From Agapanthus africanus (lineage: Eukaryota; Streptophyta; Magnoliopsida; Asparagales; Amaryllidaceae): a DNA stretch of 64,000 nt. The position numbers and the translations under genes are program-made. Position 1 is the stretch's first letter. The number at the start of each line of letters is the position of its first letter. Below the pieces are notes generated by a model, which saw only the letters and a list, made by a program, of their open reading frames with translations, ran no database searches and was not told the DNA's origin. Location of the stretch: the NCBI GenBank assembly GCA_030015575.1, contig JASDDO010000001.1, positions 321,193,595 to 321,257,594 on the forward strand, read 5' to 3'. Of this stretch, positions 22,670 through 34,219 are shown piece after piece.

Positions 22670-22878
22670 CTATGACCTTGACGGAGGTCAACAAACCATA
22701 GGCTACTAGTCAAGTTCAACCCGTCATTTCTTGATCGAATTAAACCTACCCACACGACCCTTGACGGAGGTCAACAAGGCCGCATGACTACCCTAATCCA
22801 ATCTGCATCATATGCATAAGCAGATAAATACTAGTTAGCTACCGCACACTACGCCTTGACGGAGGTCAACAAACGTAG
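22670..22878 (-). other. Triple hairpin array (minus element), best-preserved copy
   Basis: Three copies of TTGACGGAGGTCAA lie at 22678, 22761 and 22856, each a perfect TTGAC/GTCAA inner stem with a four-base loop. Outer stems differ but pair: CTATG/CATAG (22670-22701), CGACC/GGCCG (22755-22782, one wobble) and CTACG/CGTAG (22849-22878). Confidence 0.65.
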
Positions 22879-23012
22879 CACGAATACTAAATAGGACTTA
22901 TCAGAAATGACGGAGGGCTACGACAGGTTTTTCTGAAAACCTATTGCGTAATGAACTTGATATCGTTGTAGAATCAAATGATTTTGAAATGGAGCGTTTT
23001 TGAGGCTTTTCT

Positions 23013-23115
23013 AGTTTTGCTAAAGGAGTCACTCCCGGTGAAGGGATCGTCGGTCCTTTCCTCTTCGAATGAGGTGCGGGATATATCATAAATATCACTG
23101 TGCAAAGCAAAAACT
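23013..23115 (-). other. Candidate structured RNA unit 2 (minus element)
   Basis: Closing stem AGTTTT(T)GC/GCAAAACT, long hairpin AAAGGA/TCCTTT around CCC-TTCACC-GGG, and small hairpin CCTC/GAGG. Confidence 0.6.
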
Positions 23116-23157
23116 CTTAAAAGCAATCAAAAGACAAACCGAGTGTGTAGCATCTGC

Positions 23158-23262
23158 CAGTTATTGCTAAAGGAGTCACTCCCGGTGAAGGGATCTCGGT
23201 CCTTTCCTCATCGAATAAGGTGCAGGATATATCACATATACCGCTGTGCAAAGCAAGAACTG
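23158..23262 (-). other. Candidate structured RNA unit 1 (minus element)
   Basis: Closing stem CAGTTCTTGC/GCAATAACTG, hairpin GGTATAT/ATATA(T)CC, small hairpin CCTTA/TGAGG (one wobble), and long hairpin AAAGGA/TCCTTT. Confidence 0.6.
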
Positions 23263-24703
23263 TAGCTGCCTGTTTTATTTTTGAAATTCGATTCTACAAC
23301 ATCTTAGGTTTCTTTTATTTCATTAATCTCATTAATGAAGTCCCATCATTAAAGTACCTAAACATCACAGATAAATACGACGTACACTTATGCCATCCGC
23401 ATTCGCCTCGATGTCCCCTCATGCACTGTTAGGTTAGGTAACTAACGGCAGAGCGGGGCAGGGCTAGCGCGGGTGTAAAACATAAGTAACGCCTATATAA
23501 TATATCATATATACTATATAAAGTATCCATCACAGATCATATCACATGATCACATCACAGATATCGCAGCAGAAGAAACATATGAAATATTGGATATACT
23601 AGGACGTCCGTGTTTTCAATACGAGCCAGTATAAAACACGGATTCCACGGTCGCGATGAATAGCCAAACCCACACCCCTAGACCCCTACGAGAGCGGCAA
23701 GCAACCCTACCAATTCTAGAGTTAAGAGACCCGGACTCGACTCCTCGAGTTGGTCTCCCACTGGACTCCAGAACCCGGTTACTTGTGCTCCCCTCCTTGG
23801 GTCTATCCTAGTGCGGAAAAGTAAATAATATACAAAGGGTGACATCTTCCGCAACCTGGAAGTGCCCCAATAAAAGAATATTACATACAAGATTTTTAAA
23901 TGAATGAAAATGAAAAACACTCGTCTCACATAAAAAAAAACCCGGCTATTCAATCACGACGATCCAATATAACATATCCAGCAACACATAACATCACATG
24001 TCATCAACGTAAGTAAACATGCGTATCCCAATTGTCGTTGACATATAGCAACGAAACCGGCGATATCACATATTACACTTACGGTCACAGAAAAGAAAGT
24101 GTAAAACTACAACAGTTGGAATCCGCAATCTCTTTAGACATCGCATGCCTGATCAAATGAATACCTTAGACATCACATGCCTAACAATTATAAACCCCGC
24201 ATTTTAGTCTCATTATCGAAAACTCTTTTCAATATCAAGTCGGGCAATTCAACAGGATTCCCGACATCTTGATCGAATGCTCGTCGCAAACTTCTGTAGA
24301 CGGCCGCACCCCTAACGCCGTCGACGAAGTGCACCAAGGCGGAACACCGCTGCCGCGAGCACCCGAACGGATGCTTTCGGCGACGGGGTTCTCCTACAGT
24401 CACTTGGTCGGGGCTATGGAGCGAGGTTGTCTATTAAGTTTACCCGGCGAGTATCCGCGTGCGCTACGTGATTGCGACGGACTTTTGATCACATCAAAAT
24501 TCCGTAGCAACCGATCAAGTGAGACTAAACCGCTAGATTTATAACATTCATTCAGTTATCTCATAACTGCTTGTGAATTCCAAATATTGTATCCCATTCC
24601 GGATAAATAGAAAATATTAAACTTTCCGATCGAACATTCGAACACCCAAGTTTTCCCGAAACAGATCATCACATGAAATAAGTTCAAAAACATTCACTTC
24701 GTG

Positions 24704-24850
24704 CCTCAGTACCAACGGTCCAGCCGTAGAAGGGTCAAGCCAACGCCTCACATTTGGCACGCCGTACTGCCCCAAACCCGAAGGTTCAAAGGGCAGTTCA
24801 AGACGGTCACATAATCGAGTTAAGGTTTGTTGTCTTCTAGAGGGACCATC
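24704..24850 (-). repeat. Leader module shared with LARD (minus element)
   Basis: Reverse-orientation copy of 11853-11996. The GTCCAGCCGTAGAAGGG and CTTCTAGAGGGACCAT ends match 43364-43499 closely. Confidence 0.65.
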
Positions 24851-25132
24851 GCGTTACTTGCACTACTTAGAACATTGTTAAACCACGGAAAGATCCAACA
24901 CTTGGAAATTTCCCGACAGGGGAATAGGTGGGTATTTATATCCGATCGAACTTTTTAACATATTCCAAATATCCGGAAAACACAGACAAGATTAGACAAT
25001 CCGATCGAAGCACCGAGTCCCCAATACAACCCAGAAATTTCAACTCTTGAATAAATATTAAAAATTCCCAGGAAAACCAACACTGCATAATGAGAATTAC
25101 TGTACAAAATTTAACGCAAGAAGAGACCACAT

Positions 25133-25190
25133 GGCCGCGGAACCGCCGCATTAGCCATGCTAATGCCGCGGTTCCGCCGCACTTTGGTGG
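25133..25190 (-). other. GC-rich hairpin downstream of primer site (minus element)
   Basis: Arms GCCGCGGAACCGCCGCATTAGC and its near-complement close on a four-base CATG loop, with about 20 of 22 positions pairing. It is the most perfect copy in the window, about 177 nt from the primer site. Confidence 0.65.
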
Positions 25191-25366
25191 ATTCAGGGGT
25201 ACGGGCTTCTCAGTAATTCTTATAATCTCCTGCTGATTTTTCTGCATATTTTTAATATAGAAAAATCCACATTTTACAAAAAAGTACAGAGAGCAATTTT
25301 GGGTTTAGGGTTTCGGTTCGATCGGGTTTCTAACATCGTCTAAGCATCGCCTAAGGCTCTAGCTAG

Positions 25367-25378
25367 GCTCTGATACCA
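25367..25378 (-). other. Primer binding site, minus copia element
   Basis: GCTCTGATACCA on the plus strand, one base from the LTR. Confidence 0.9.
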
Positions 25379-25379
25379 C

Positions 25380-27594
25380 TGTAGGGTTCCTAGGCACGCT
25401 AATGAGGTCTCACAAGGCATCAACCATGCCTATTTCAAATTTTACGGGTGCCGAGAAACCCTAATACGGATCGTTAACTAGAATTTTAGGCGAAAGAATG
25501 AAACTAGTTAACAACTTAACTACAAGAACGGAAATACAACCTTTGTAGATCCGGTCCTCCACCTCCATAACTCCGCAATGAAGTCTCCTCGCTGTCCATA
25601 ACAAATCCCGGGCTCTAGCGTTGGCTTCATCGGAGAAATGGGCGGGCTAGGTCGTCGACTTCGATGCCGAAGATGATCTACGTCGAGGCATCACAAGATC
25701 AAGCTCCCACGTCACCAAGTCATGAAACTTGTGAAGAAAACACCCTATACTACTTGGCAAGAGGTAGAGGATGAAGAAATAGGAGGTGGGTTCACTTTAG
25801 AATTGGATTTCTCACACTTTTGCTCAAATCACCATTGATCAAGCAAGCTTTTCTTCTTGTGAAGAAGAAGAAGAAGATGATAATGTTATGATAAGTTATT
25901 CAAAATAGAAAAAGAAAAACAATACTTATCAGAATACAACCATGGTCAAGTGTAGAGAATGAACTAGGGTTAAGTGGAATGGTTAGGGTTAAGCATGAGA
26001 CAAAATGGTCACTTAGTCAAAGCTTCAAGAAGCTTCAAAGAAAAACAAAACTAGCAACCATTTCATTTCTTATCTTTTCCAAAATAAATAAATAAATAAA
26101 TAAGAAGAAAAAGATATGAAAAACAAAACCCTAACCATTTAAATAACCATGGTTTAATCTTTACACAAACTCAAGTAAGCATGTATCATCAAACATGATA
26201 CAATCAAGTGCACAAGAGTATATCACATATACAACTTGTGAACTTCAAGCGAGAAAATCCATTTAAAGTGAACCAATACTAGTTAATGCAAAGTAATATA
26301 TCAAATATATAATTATGCATTAAATCATTAAATCAACACTTGATTCAATGATCCGGTCATGTCGCACACAACCGACTAGTATACAATGTATCGATTTATC
26401 GAATCAATCCTTGATTCGATAACTAGGTTATATCGCATACAACCATTCGACACATTCATCGCAAGAATGAAATACGGTATCACATACACGCATTATTCTC
26501 GTTCCCGCACATATCTCATATGCGCTCCTATTTCGTTTCGCTTGAGCCAGGAAACCTCTGTGTAGGACTCTAAAGACCCGTCAATACGCCGGCAGCAGGT
26601 GATGATCATATCAAACACCCACAAGCTGCAAGCGGTCTGCTAAACGTAATGGCCATCCAGGTATTGAGCGATCAGAAGATCGACGAGCAAGCCCGCTCAC
26701 ACTCCTGTGAATCCAACCAGTAACACTTACCGTACAGTCCGGTCTGTTCGTCTGATATGTCGCATATCTCGCCTAGGGGTGGTAAACGTCAGACCCCAAT
26801 AGCTTGATAAGTCGTGTCGATTTGAGGCCTATAACAGTTCGAGAAACTACTGATAACACTTACCAGTAAATCTCAGCAACCCTGGCCAGGGATTTCCGGT
26901 TATAGCCAATCGAACACAGCGCAACATCAACTCCCTATACCGGGAGAGACGAATCCCCTCCTATCGCTCATTGCCTCCATGTGATTCGGGACTGTACCCA
27001 AAAGCCACCGTTTTGCACGCCCTCTTGTACGTGGTAAGGTGGAAATCAAAGAACAGTGGGAACCACACAAGACTCTATGACGATCTCGGGTCAACAGACT
27101 ACTCTGTACCAGTGTCACCAGAGAACTGCCATCTGACGTAAGGTATAATACCATCTGGGAGTTCTCGGCGAGTCCGTCCAGTGTACCCAGTCTCCACTGA
27201 GCACTCGTATATCATCTCTGATGTCAAACACCAATGGATATGGGATCATCCATCGCCCATCTGAATGGGTCGAGAGGGTATACGCTAGTCTACTCTGGTA
27301 TATCGATGCCCCGTCTCGATACACCCACGACTAGGGACCATGAAGGATGTACTTATGGACTACCATGTCCCCACTAGTATGATCTGCATCATAGTCCAGG
27401 TAGTCAGGTACACATCCTAAGGGCTTTACCAACATGTAACAGAGAGACAATCAATGTACACGTTAAGGTAAAGAGTAACCAGATAGCATACTATCATGTC
27501 GAGCAAGAAAGTCCTCCCTATATATGTCCAAGCATCCACTACAATATACATCCTATGTATAGTAATGGCCTCTAGGGAATACATATAACTAACA
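25380..27594 (-). repeat. 5' LTR of minus copia element (2215 bp)
   Basis: TG...CA termini, nearly identical to 17204-19421. It ends exactly where plus-strand LTR D resumes (GATTGG at 27595), which looks like a true integration junction. Confidence 0.9.
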
Positions 27595-28676
27595 GATTGG
27601 TTGTATGTGATATAACCTAGTTATCGAATCAAGGATTGATTCGATAAGACGATACATTGGATATTAGTCGGTCTTATGCGATATGAACGGATCGTTAAAT
27701 CAAGTGTTGATTTAGTGATTTAATGTTATATTATATATTAGATATATTACTTTACATTAACTAGTATTTGTTCACTTAAAGATGGATTTTCTCACTTGAT
27801 GTGCACAGTGTATATGTGATATAGTTTTGTGCACTTGTTTGTATCATGTTTGATGATACATGCAAACTTGGGTGTATGTTTGAATTGAGCCATGTTTAGT
27901 AAATGGTTAGGGCTTCATATCATTTGATTAATTTACTTATTCATTTATTTATTTATTCATTTAGGTAAGAAATAAAATGGTGACTTTATTTGTATTTCAC
28001 TTGAAGCTTCATGAAGGTTTGAAAGTCAAGCCATTTTGTTTCTTTCCTAAACCCTAACCCTTTAACTAAACCTTAGTTCATTCTCTACACTTAACCATGG
28101 TTGCTAATATGATAAGAATCATTTTATTTACTATTATCTATTAATCTTATCATATTCTTTTTCTTCTTCTTCTTCTTCTTCTTCTTCTTCTTCAAGAAGA
28201 AAGAAGCTTGCTAGCTTCAATGGTGACTTGAGAAAAAGAGTGAGAAATCCAATTCTAAAGTGAACCCACTTCCTATTTCTTCATCCTCTACCACTTGCCA
28301 AGTAGTATAGGGTGTTTTCTTCACAAGTTTCATGACTTGGTGAAGTTGGAGCTTGATCTTGTGTTGCCTCAACGTAGATCATCTTCGGCATCGAAGTCGA
28401 CGATCTAGCCTGATCATTTCTTCGACGAAACCATTGCTAGAGTCCGGGATCCGATGATCGCAGCGGAGGGACATCATCACGGAGCTAAGAAAGTGGAGGA
28501 CCGGATCTACAAAGGTTGTAGTCTCTTTCACTTAGCAGTAAAGTTGTTTACTTGCATAGTTTATCACCTAATCTCTAGTTAACGATCTATATTAGGGTTT
28601 CTCGGCATCGGAAAAATTTGAAATTGGCATGGTTGATGCCTTGTGAGACCTCCTTAGAGTGCCTAGGAACCCTACA
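27595..28676 (+). repeat. 3' LTR remnant D of element C/D
   Basis: Matches LTR C from 10271 to its end with a few percent difference and a small insertion near 28060. It ends CCCTACA and is followed by the GTTAC duplication. Confidence 0.85.
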
Positions 28677-28681
28677 GTTAC
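28677..28681. repeat. Target site duplication GTTAC, right copy
   Basis: Pairs with 9120-9124. The sequence after it continues LTR E at the point where 9124 stopped. Confidence 0.8.
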
Positions 28682-29089
28682 GTCTAGGTAGTACCACTGA
28701 CGGCTTGTGGGTGACTGATGTGATCATCACCTACTGCTGGCGTATTGACGAGTCTTTAGAGTCTCACATAGAAGTTTCCTGGTTCAAGCGAAACGAAGTA
28801 GGGCGTATATGTTAATATGTGCAGGGGCCTGATTAAATACGAGTATGTGATACCGTATTCTAATCTGGCGGTTATTTGATATCAGTTAGGTTATATGTGA
28901 TATAACCGGATTATTGAAAAAAGTGTTTATTTGATAATGTGATATACAGATTAATGATATTAGACGGTTATATGTGATATAACCAGATTATTAAATCAAG
29001 TGTTGATTTAATAATTTGATATATATTATATTTGATATAATTATATAATAACTAATATTATTAGCTCAGTAATTATTTTCTTTACTTTA

Positions 29090-29123
<34 letters not shown>

Positions 29124-29870
29124 CACATATATATATATATATATCATACATACATACATATATATATATATATAATGTAGCATGCTTGGTTTTTCTATTT
29201 TTAGAGAATAGAAAATGAAATGGAAAATGGTGAGATATTTGTGGAATGGGCAAGCATGGCTATTTCATTTATTTTATTCATTTGCTTGCACTATTGAAGC
29301 ATGGTCACAATTTTTAATGGTTAAAAATTGTATGCTTCAATAATATGTGAGCTTTCACTTGCCATTCTACACTTGAGTTATTTTCTTGAGCTCATTTTTG
29401 CCTTAAGCCATTCTAGCTCTCTCCATTTTCCATCTTCTTCTTCCTCCTCATGCTAAGCCCTAACCCTCATATGTGATGTGAACCATAGGGCTTAGAATAA
29501 ATTCTAGTGTGCTTAGAAACCCTGCTTCATCATCCTAGTTTAGATTACCACTCTAAACTAGTTTGTTTTCTTCACTAATGAGATTTTAGTGAAGAGGTAG
29601 CTTGATTAGAGAAGCTTCGGGTGGATTGTCTTTGGCACGAAGATCACGAAAGGAGCTTGTACCATCTTTAATGGAGCTATGAGGAGTCTTAGAGACTACA
29701 ACCCGGAGCTTGAGAAGAGAAGGACACGATCTACAAAGGTTGTAGTTTCGTTCTCTTAGTATAGTTTTCTTTATATCATGCTAAACCCTAATCATCTAGT
29801 TTAGATTCTAGGATAGTGTTGATTAGCACCAAATTTTTTTTTAAAATGGCATGCTTGATGCTAGTAGAAC
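28682..29870 (+). repeat. 5' LTR of element E, second half
   Basis: It continues the LTR interrupted at 9124 (CGGCTTGTGGGTG near 28698 aligns to about 10090 of LTR C). It includes a long interrupted (AT)n/(ATAC)n stretch at about 29086-29175. The exact 3' end is uncertain by a few bases because the terminus before the primer site has drifted. Confidence 0.75.
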
Positions 29871-29880
29871 CTAGTGGTGG

Positions 29881-29892
29881 TGGTATCAAACA
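29881..29892 (+). other. Degenerate primer binding site of element E
   Basis: TGGTATCAAACA, with TGGTATCA kept and the GAGC end changed. Confidence 0.6.
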
Positions 29893-31641
29893 CTTTCATG
29901 GAACCGGAGCCAAAGATAGAAGATTAGACGATATTAGATAGATTACGAAAAAGAAACAACTCCGAAACTGAAACCCAAAATATCATCTTTCTGTTGATTT
30001 TAAAACGGTCTCTGAAAATTTTTTAAACAGGTGCAGAATGTTACATGTGATGTAACTAGAACCCCAGAGAAATTCGAGGCCAAAACTCAAAAAATGACCT
30101 GGCGAGATTTCCTTTTTAACCGGCCTGGCCGGCCCCTCTGAAATTTTTGGCTCGAATTTTTTGTGTGTTCTGATGGCTTGGTTTTAGGGTTTCAGGTTAT
30201 GTTTGATTATCCCAGTTTGCATATGATGTTAACTTTCCTATTGGGGCTAAACGGAGTGTTTCGTAGTCATAATTTTAATATTGTATCGGGTTGAAAGTTT
30301 GATATGTGATACGCTAGTTGGAATCCACATTTAATTAGTTTGTGAAAACTAGTTAGTGATTGTAAATCTAGCATGTTAGTCTCTATTGATCGATTGCAAC
30401 AAAGTTTCGATTCGGATCGAAACTCCGTCGCAATCGGTATCGTACGTGAATACTCGCCAGATAACTTTACTAGGTAGCCACGCCCCATAGCCCCGACCAA
30501 GTGACTTTAGGAAAACCCCGTTGCCAAAAGCATCCACTCGGGTACTCACGGCCATGGTGTTCCGCCTAAGTGCACTTGGTCGACAGCATCGGGGCTGCGG
30601 CAATCTACTAAAGTTCCTGACGAGTATTCGATCGGGTAGTCGGGAATCTTGTTGAATTACTCGACTAAATTATTGAAAAGTGTTTTTGATATGAGACTAA
30701 AATGCAAGGTTTACAAGGTTAGGCATGAAATTCGAAATATGAGATATTCCGGGTTTATGATGTCTAAAGAAATGCGGGTTCTAATTATTGTAGTTTTTCA
30801 TTTCTTTTCTGCGGCCGTAAGTGTAATATGTGGGGTATCCCAAATCTCGTTGCTATATGTCAACAGAATTTGGGATATGCATATTTACTTACGTTGATGA
30901 CATGTAATATTATGTGTTGCTGATATGTTATATTGGATCGTCGTGATTGAATAGACGGGGGTTTTACGTGAGATGAGAGTTTTTGTATTTTCATTCATGT
31001 AAAATTTGTATGTAATATTTTTTTATTGGGACACTTCCGGGTTGAGGATGATGTCACTACTGATATATATTATTTACTTTTCTGCATTAGGATAGACCCA
31101 AGGCGGGGAGCACAAGTAACCGGGTTCTACAGTCCAGTGGGAGGCCATCTCGAGGAGTCGAGACCAGGTCTCCTAACTCTAGAATTGGCAGGGTTGCTTG
31201 CCGCTCTCGTAGGGGTCTAGGGATGTGTGTTAGGATGTTCATCACGACCGTGGAATCCGTGTTTTTCATTACTGGCTGAATTTAAAACACGGACCTTCTA
31301 GAATATCCAATATTTCATATGTTTTACTTCTGCTACTGGTTAGTTCTGTAATGTGATCATATAACTGCGTAAGACGAATGCTATATATATATATATATAT
31401 ATATTGCTTATGTTTTGCACCCGCGCTAGTCCAGCCCCCGCTCTGCCGTTAGTTATGTAACCTAACAGTGCATGATGGGGCCCCGTGGTGAATGCGGATG
31501 GCATAAGCGTATGTTCTATTTTCGTTTCATTTTTTTGTGATGTTTAGGGAAACATAAATGATGGGACTTCGTTAATGAGATAAATGAAAAGAAAAGAAAC
31601 CTAAAGATGTTGTAGGGTCGATATTTTCAAAAAGAGTAGCT

Positions 31642-31750
31642 CTAGTTCTTGCTTTGCATAGTGGTATTCCTTGATGAATATCCAACACCTCATTCGATGA
31701 GGAAAGAGCCGAGGTCCCTTCACCGGGAGTGAGCTCTTTAGCAAAACTAG
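31642..31750 (+). other. Candidate structured RNA unit 1 (element E)
   Basis: Closing stem CTAGTT(C)TTGC/GCAAAACTAG (10 pairs, one bulge), hairpin GGTATTC/GAATA(T)CC with the same single bulge as in C, small hairpin CCTCA/TGAGG with loop TTCGA, and long hairpin AAAGAG/CTCTTT around CCC-TTCACC-GGG. Confidence 0.65.
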
Positions 31751-31790
31751 CAAATGCTACAACCCACTCAGTTTTGTTTTAATGACTTCT

Positions 31791-31899
31791 CTAGTTTTTG
31801 CTTTTCATAGTAGTATTCCTGGATGAATATCCAGCACTTCATTCGATGAGGAAAGAGCCGAGATCCCTTCACCAGGAGTGACCTCTTTAACGAAACTAG
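31791..31899 (+). other. Candidate structured RNA unit 2 (element E)
   Basis: Closing stem CTAGTTT/AAACTAG, hairpin GTATTC/GAATA(T)C, small hairpin CTTCA/TGAGG (one wobble), and long hairpin AAAGAG/CTCTTT. Confidence 0.6.
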
Positions 31900-32030
31900 C
31901 AAAAGCTAAAAAAAACATTCCTTTTCAAAACACTAGATTCTACAACGATATCAAGTTCATTACGCTAAACGTTTTCTTAAAAATCAACATAGCCCTTCGT
32001 CATTTCAGATAAGTGCTATTTAGTAATCAT

Positions 32031-32239
32031 GCTGCGTTTGTTGACCTTGTTAAGACATAGTGTGCAGTAGCTGATTAGTGCTTATCTGTTGCATATGATG
32101 CGATTGGATTAGGGTAGTCATGCGGCCTTGTTGATCTTGTCAAGGGTCGTGCTGGTGGGTTTAATTCAATCACGAAATGAACGGGTTGAACTTGACTTGC
32201 GGTTTATGGTTTGTTGACCTTGTCAAGGTCATAAATCGC
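32031..32239 (+). other. Triple hairpin array (element E)
   Basis: Third hairpin (32199-32239) has a 10-pair outer stem GCGGTTTATG/CATAAATCGC with one wobble. The second (32123-32149) has CGGCC/GGTCG. The first (from 32031) is weaker. Inner cores are TTGAC-CTT-GTCAA or close variants. Confidence 0.6.
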
Positions 32240-32449
32240 ATGGGGTAAAAACAATATTAGGAATTTCAAGTGTTGGAATTTGCAATGAGATTGCATACCT
32301 TCTATATGATAGTTGGATCCCGATACCCACTGTGAGTAAGAGTTACTTCTGGGAGAGTTTTGCACTTTATAATTAACCGATTAGGTAGGTGTCTAAGAAA
32401 GGTGTTAACGAGATTATGCCCCTGCGGAAACGAGGTTATTTAATTAGTT

Positions 32450-32465
32450 CCATGCGAAAGCATGG
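32450..32465 (+). other. GAAA tetraloop hairpin (element E)
   Basis: CCATGC-GAAA-GCATGG, the covarying equivalent of 14241-14254. Confidence 0.6.
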
Positions 32466-32705
32466 GGAGACTCCCTTGGAGTACCAATACCTGCCTGGCC
32501 GAACAATTGGCGAACTTGTAGAGTGTAATTAATCCCGGCTAATCTTACATTTTATGGTTTGAAAGAAGATTTGATAAAAACAGTAGGAGCCATCCTGATT
32601 AAATAAGATAATAACCAATCTAATCTTGCAAAGAGCGCATGCTAATGCGTTTCCTTCTCTCTCTCCAGGTAGCGACCAATGACACGCCTTAATCAAGATA
32701 ATAAA

Positions 32706-34219
32706 ATGGATGTATTGACCGAACCCGCTTATTATACTGAGCTAGGGAACATTGGTTCCGCTTTTCTTATGATTGTCATAAGTCTGAGCAAGGAATAGGG
32801 GAATATCAGGATTCCCATGCAACCCGAACGAAGAATAAGCATGTTGATGCATCGTCTTCGAGTGTGTTCATAACCGAAAATTGTTTCTCAATTTGCTCTA
32901 CGTCCTGGGTATTGGATACCGGATCAGGATCCTACATATGTAATTTGTTACATGGGCTAAAAAGAGGTAGAGAACTGGGAAAGTGTGATAAGTCTCTAAC
33001 AGTAGGGAATGGTGCAATTGTTGCAACCAAAGCAATTGGCGAATATCACCTAGTGTTACCAACTAGTAATATATTGATTATGAATGACTGTTACTACGTA
33101 CCAAAGATGATGTGCAACATTATATCAGTTTCTTTGCTAACTAAAGAAGGATATAATTTCACATTAGAGGATAATGTTATGAACTTTTTTCTAAATCAAG
33201 TGTTGATTGGGTTTGGTACGTTATGTAATGGTATATACGTTCTAAATCAAACAACAGTTCTAAACGTACATAACACACACAAGAGGAAGAGTTCAGAAAT
33301 GAATGAAGCCTACTTGTGGCATTGTAGACTAGGTCATATCAATGCGACAAGACTAGCTAGGTTACATAAAGATGGATATTTGAATCCGTTCGAACTTACA
33401 TCTTATGAAACTTGCGAGTCATGTCTCAAAAGTAAAATGACTAAAACTCCGTTTACTGGACACGGAGAAAGAGCTAGTGAACCCTTGGGACTGATACATA
33501 GTGATGTATGTGGTCCTATGTCTATACATGTCAGGAATGGTTTCTCGTACTTTATTACATTCACCGATGATCTGTCAAGATTCGGACATGTGTTCTTGTT
33601 GAAACACAAGTCTGAAGCTTTTGAGATATTCAAGGAATATAAGAACGAAGTAGAGAACCAAACGGGTAAAAGTATTAAAATCCTTCGATCTGATCGAGGA
33701 GGAGATTACTTAAGCACGGAGTTCCTAGATTATTTAAAAGAGAATGGGATTCTCTCTCAGCTTACTCCTCCACATACACCACAACACAACGGTGTATCGG
33801 AGCAGAGGAATCGTACCCTATTAGATATGGTGCGTTCTATGATGAGTACTACTGAGTTACCTATTTCTTTTTGGGGTTATGCGCTAGAGACAACTGCATA
33901 CCTATTGAATCAAGTTCCATCAAAATCTGTGCCTAAAACACCATATGAGATATGGAGTGGAAAGAGACCGTATCTTAAACGAGTTAAGATATGGGGTTGT
34001 CCAGCCTATGTCAAAAAGCAAAATCCGGACAAGCTCGAGACAAGGTCAGTTCTATGTAAGTTTGTAGGATATCCAAAGAATTCACATGGATATCTCTTCT
34101 ACCATTATGAGGAACAAAAGGTGTTTGTTGCTGAACATGCCACCTTTTTAGAAAAGGAATTTCTTGTAAAAAAAATTAGTGGTAATGAGGTAGAACTGGA
34201 AGAAGTTCCAGCTTCATAA
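32706..34219 (+). pseudogene. Copia protease-integrase (element E)
   Basis: Pol starts at the ATG near 32706 (reading [15 protein letters not shown]), soon after the splice-acceptor-like site. A frameshift follows near 32765-32800, then an uninterrupted 451-codon frame (32864-34219). This frame has the protease active site VLDTGSGS (about residue 23) and the HHCC finger WHCRLGHI...CESCLKSK. Its integrase catalytic residues are all present in [17 protein letters not shown] and GVSEQRNRT. It ends at a TAA in the integrase-RT linker that is also present in H. This integrase is the only intact catalytic triad in the window. Confidence 0.85.

Larger units (their letters stand above)
22230..25366 (-). 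other. Gag-less structured leader of minus element
   Basis: Inverted counterpart of 11335-14459, about 95% identical in a sampled 220 bp near 23270-23490. It carries the GAAA hairpin (22442-22455), triple hairpins, both multi-branched units, the block near 23690-23815, the shared module and the GC hairpin. No gag-like protein is visible. The longest frames (up to 103 codons) have no known domain. Confidence 0.6.
17204..27594 (-). mobile_element. Copia element on the minus strand, with LTRs at both ends
   Basis: Read on the minus strand: 5' LTR 25380-27594, primer site 25367-25378, leader 22230-25366, degenerate pol 19436-22215, polypurine tract 19422-19435, 3' LTR 17204-19421. The LTRs are nearly identical by eye. 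The right junction with plus-strand LTR D is clean. The left LTR is followed by a second primer site instead of a target duplication, so a further internal region once followed it. Confidence 0.8.
9125..28676 (+). mobile_element. Copia element C/D, rearranged
   Basis: The 5' LTR (9125-11321), primer site, leader and degenerate pol run on the plus strand to about 17169. Only the last 1082 bp of its 3' LTR remain at 27595-28676. Matching GTTAC duplications mark it as a single insertion. About 10.4 kb of minus-strand relative lies between, replacing the end of pol and the first about 1.15 kb of the 3' LTR. Confidence 0.75.
29893..32668 (+). other. Gag-less structured leader of element E
   Basis: About 2.8 kb without a recognisable gag. 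It holds the same ordered structural blocks as the leader of C/D but is clearly more diverged, and it lacks the module shared with the LARD. Downstream of the primer site the GC hairpin is replaced by a palindrome CCGGCC-T-GGCCGG (30120-30132). The block at 31086-31223 is much more similar to the other copies than its surroundings. Confidence 0.6.

Noticed and set aside
22678..22869. TTGAC/GTCAA pairs as WRKY binding sites
   Set aside because: They lie in the internal leader, and C has lost the second core while keeping the outer stems, which fits an RNA hairpin better than a protein site on DNA.
29086..29175. AT-rich repeats as a matrix attachment or origin signal
   Set aside because: A simple interrupted microsatellite in an LTR explains them.
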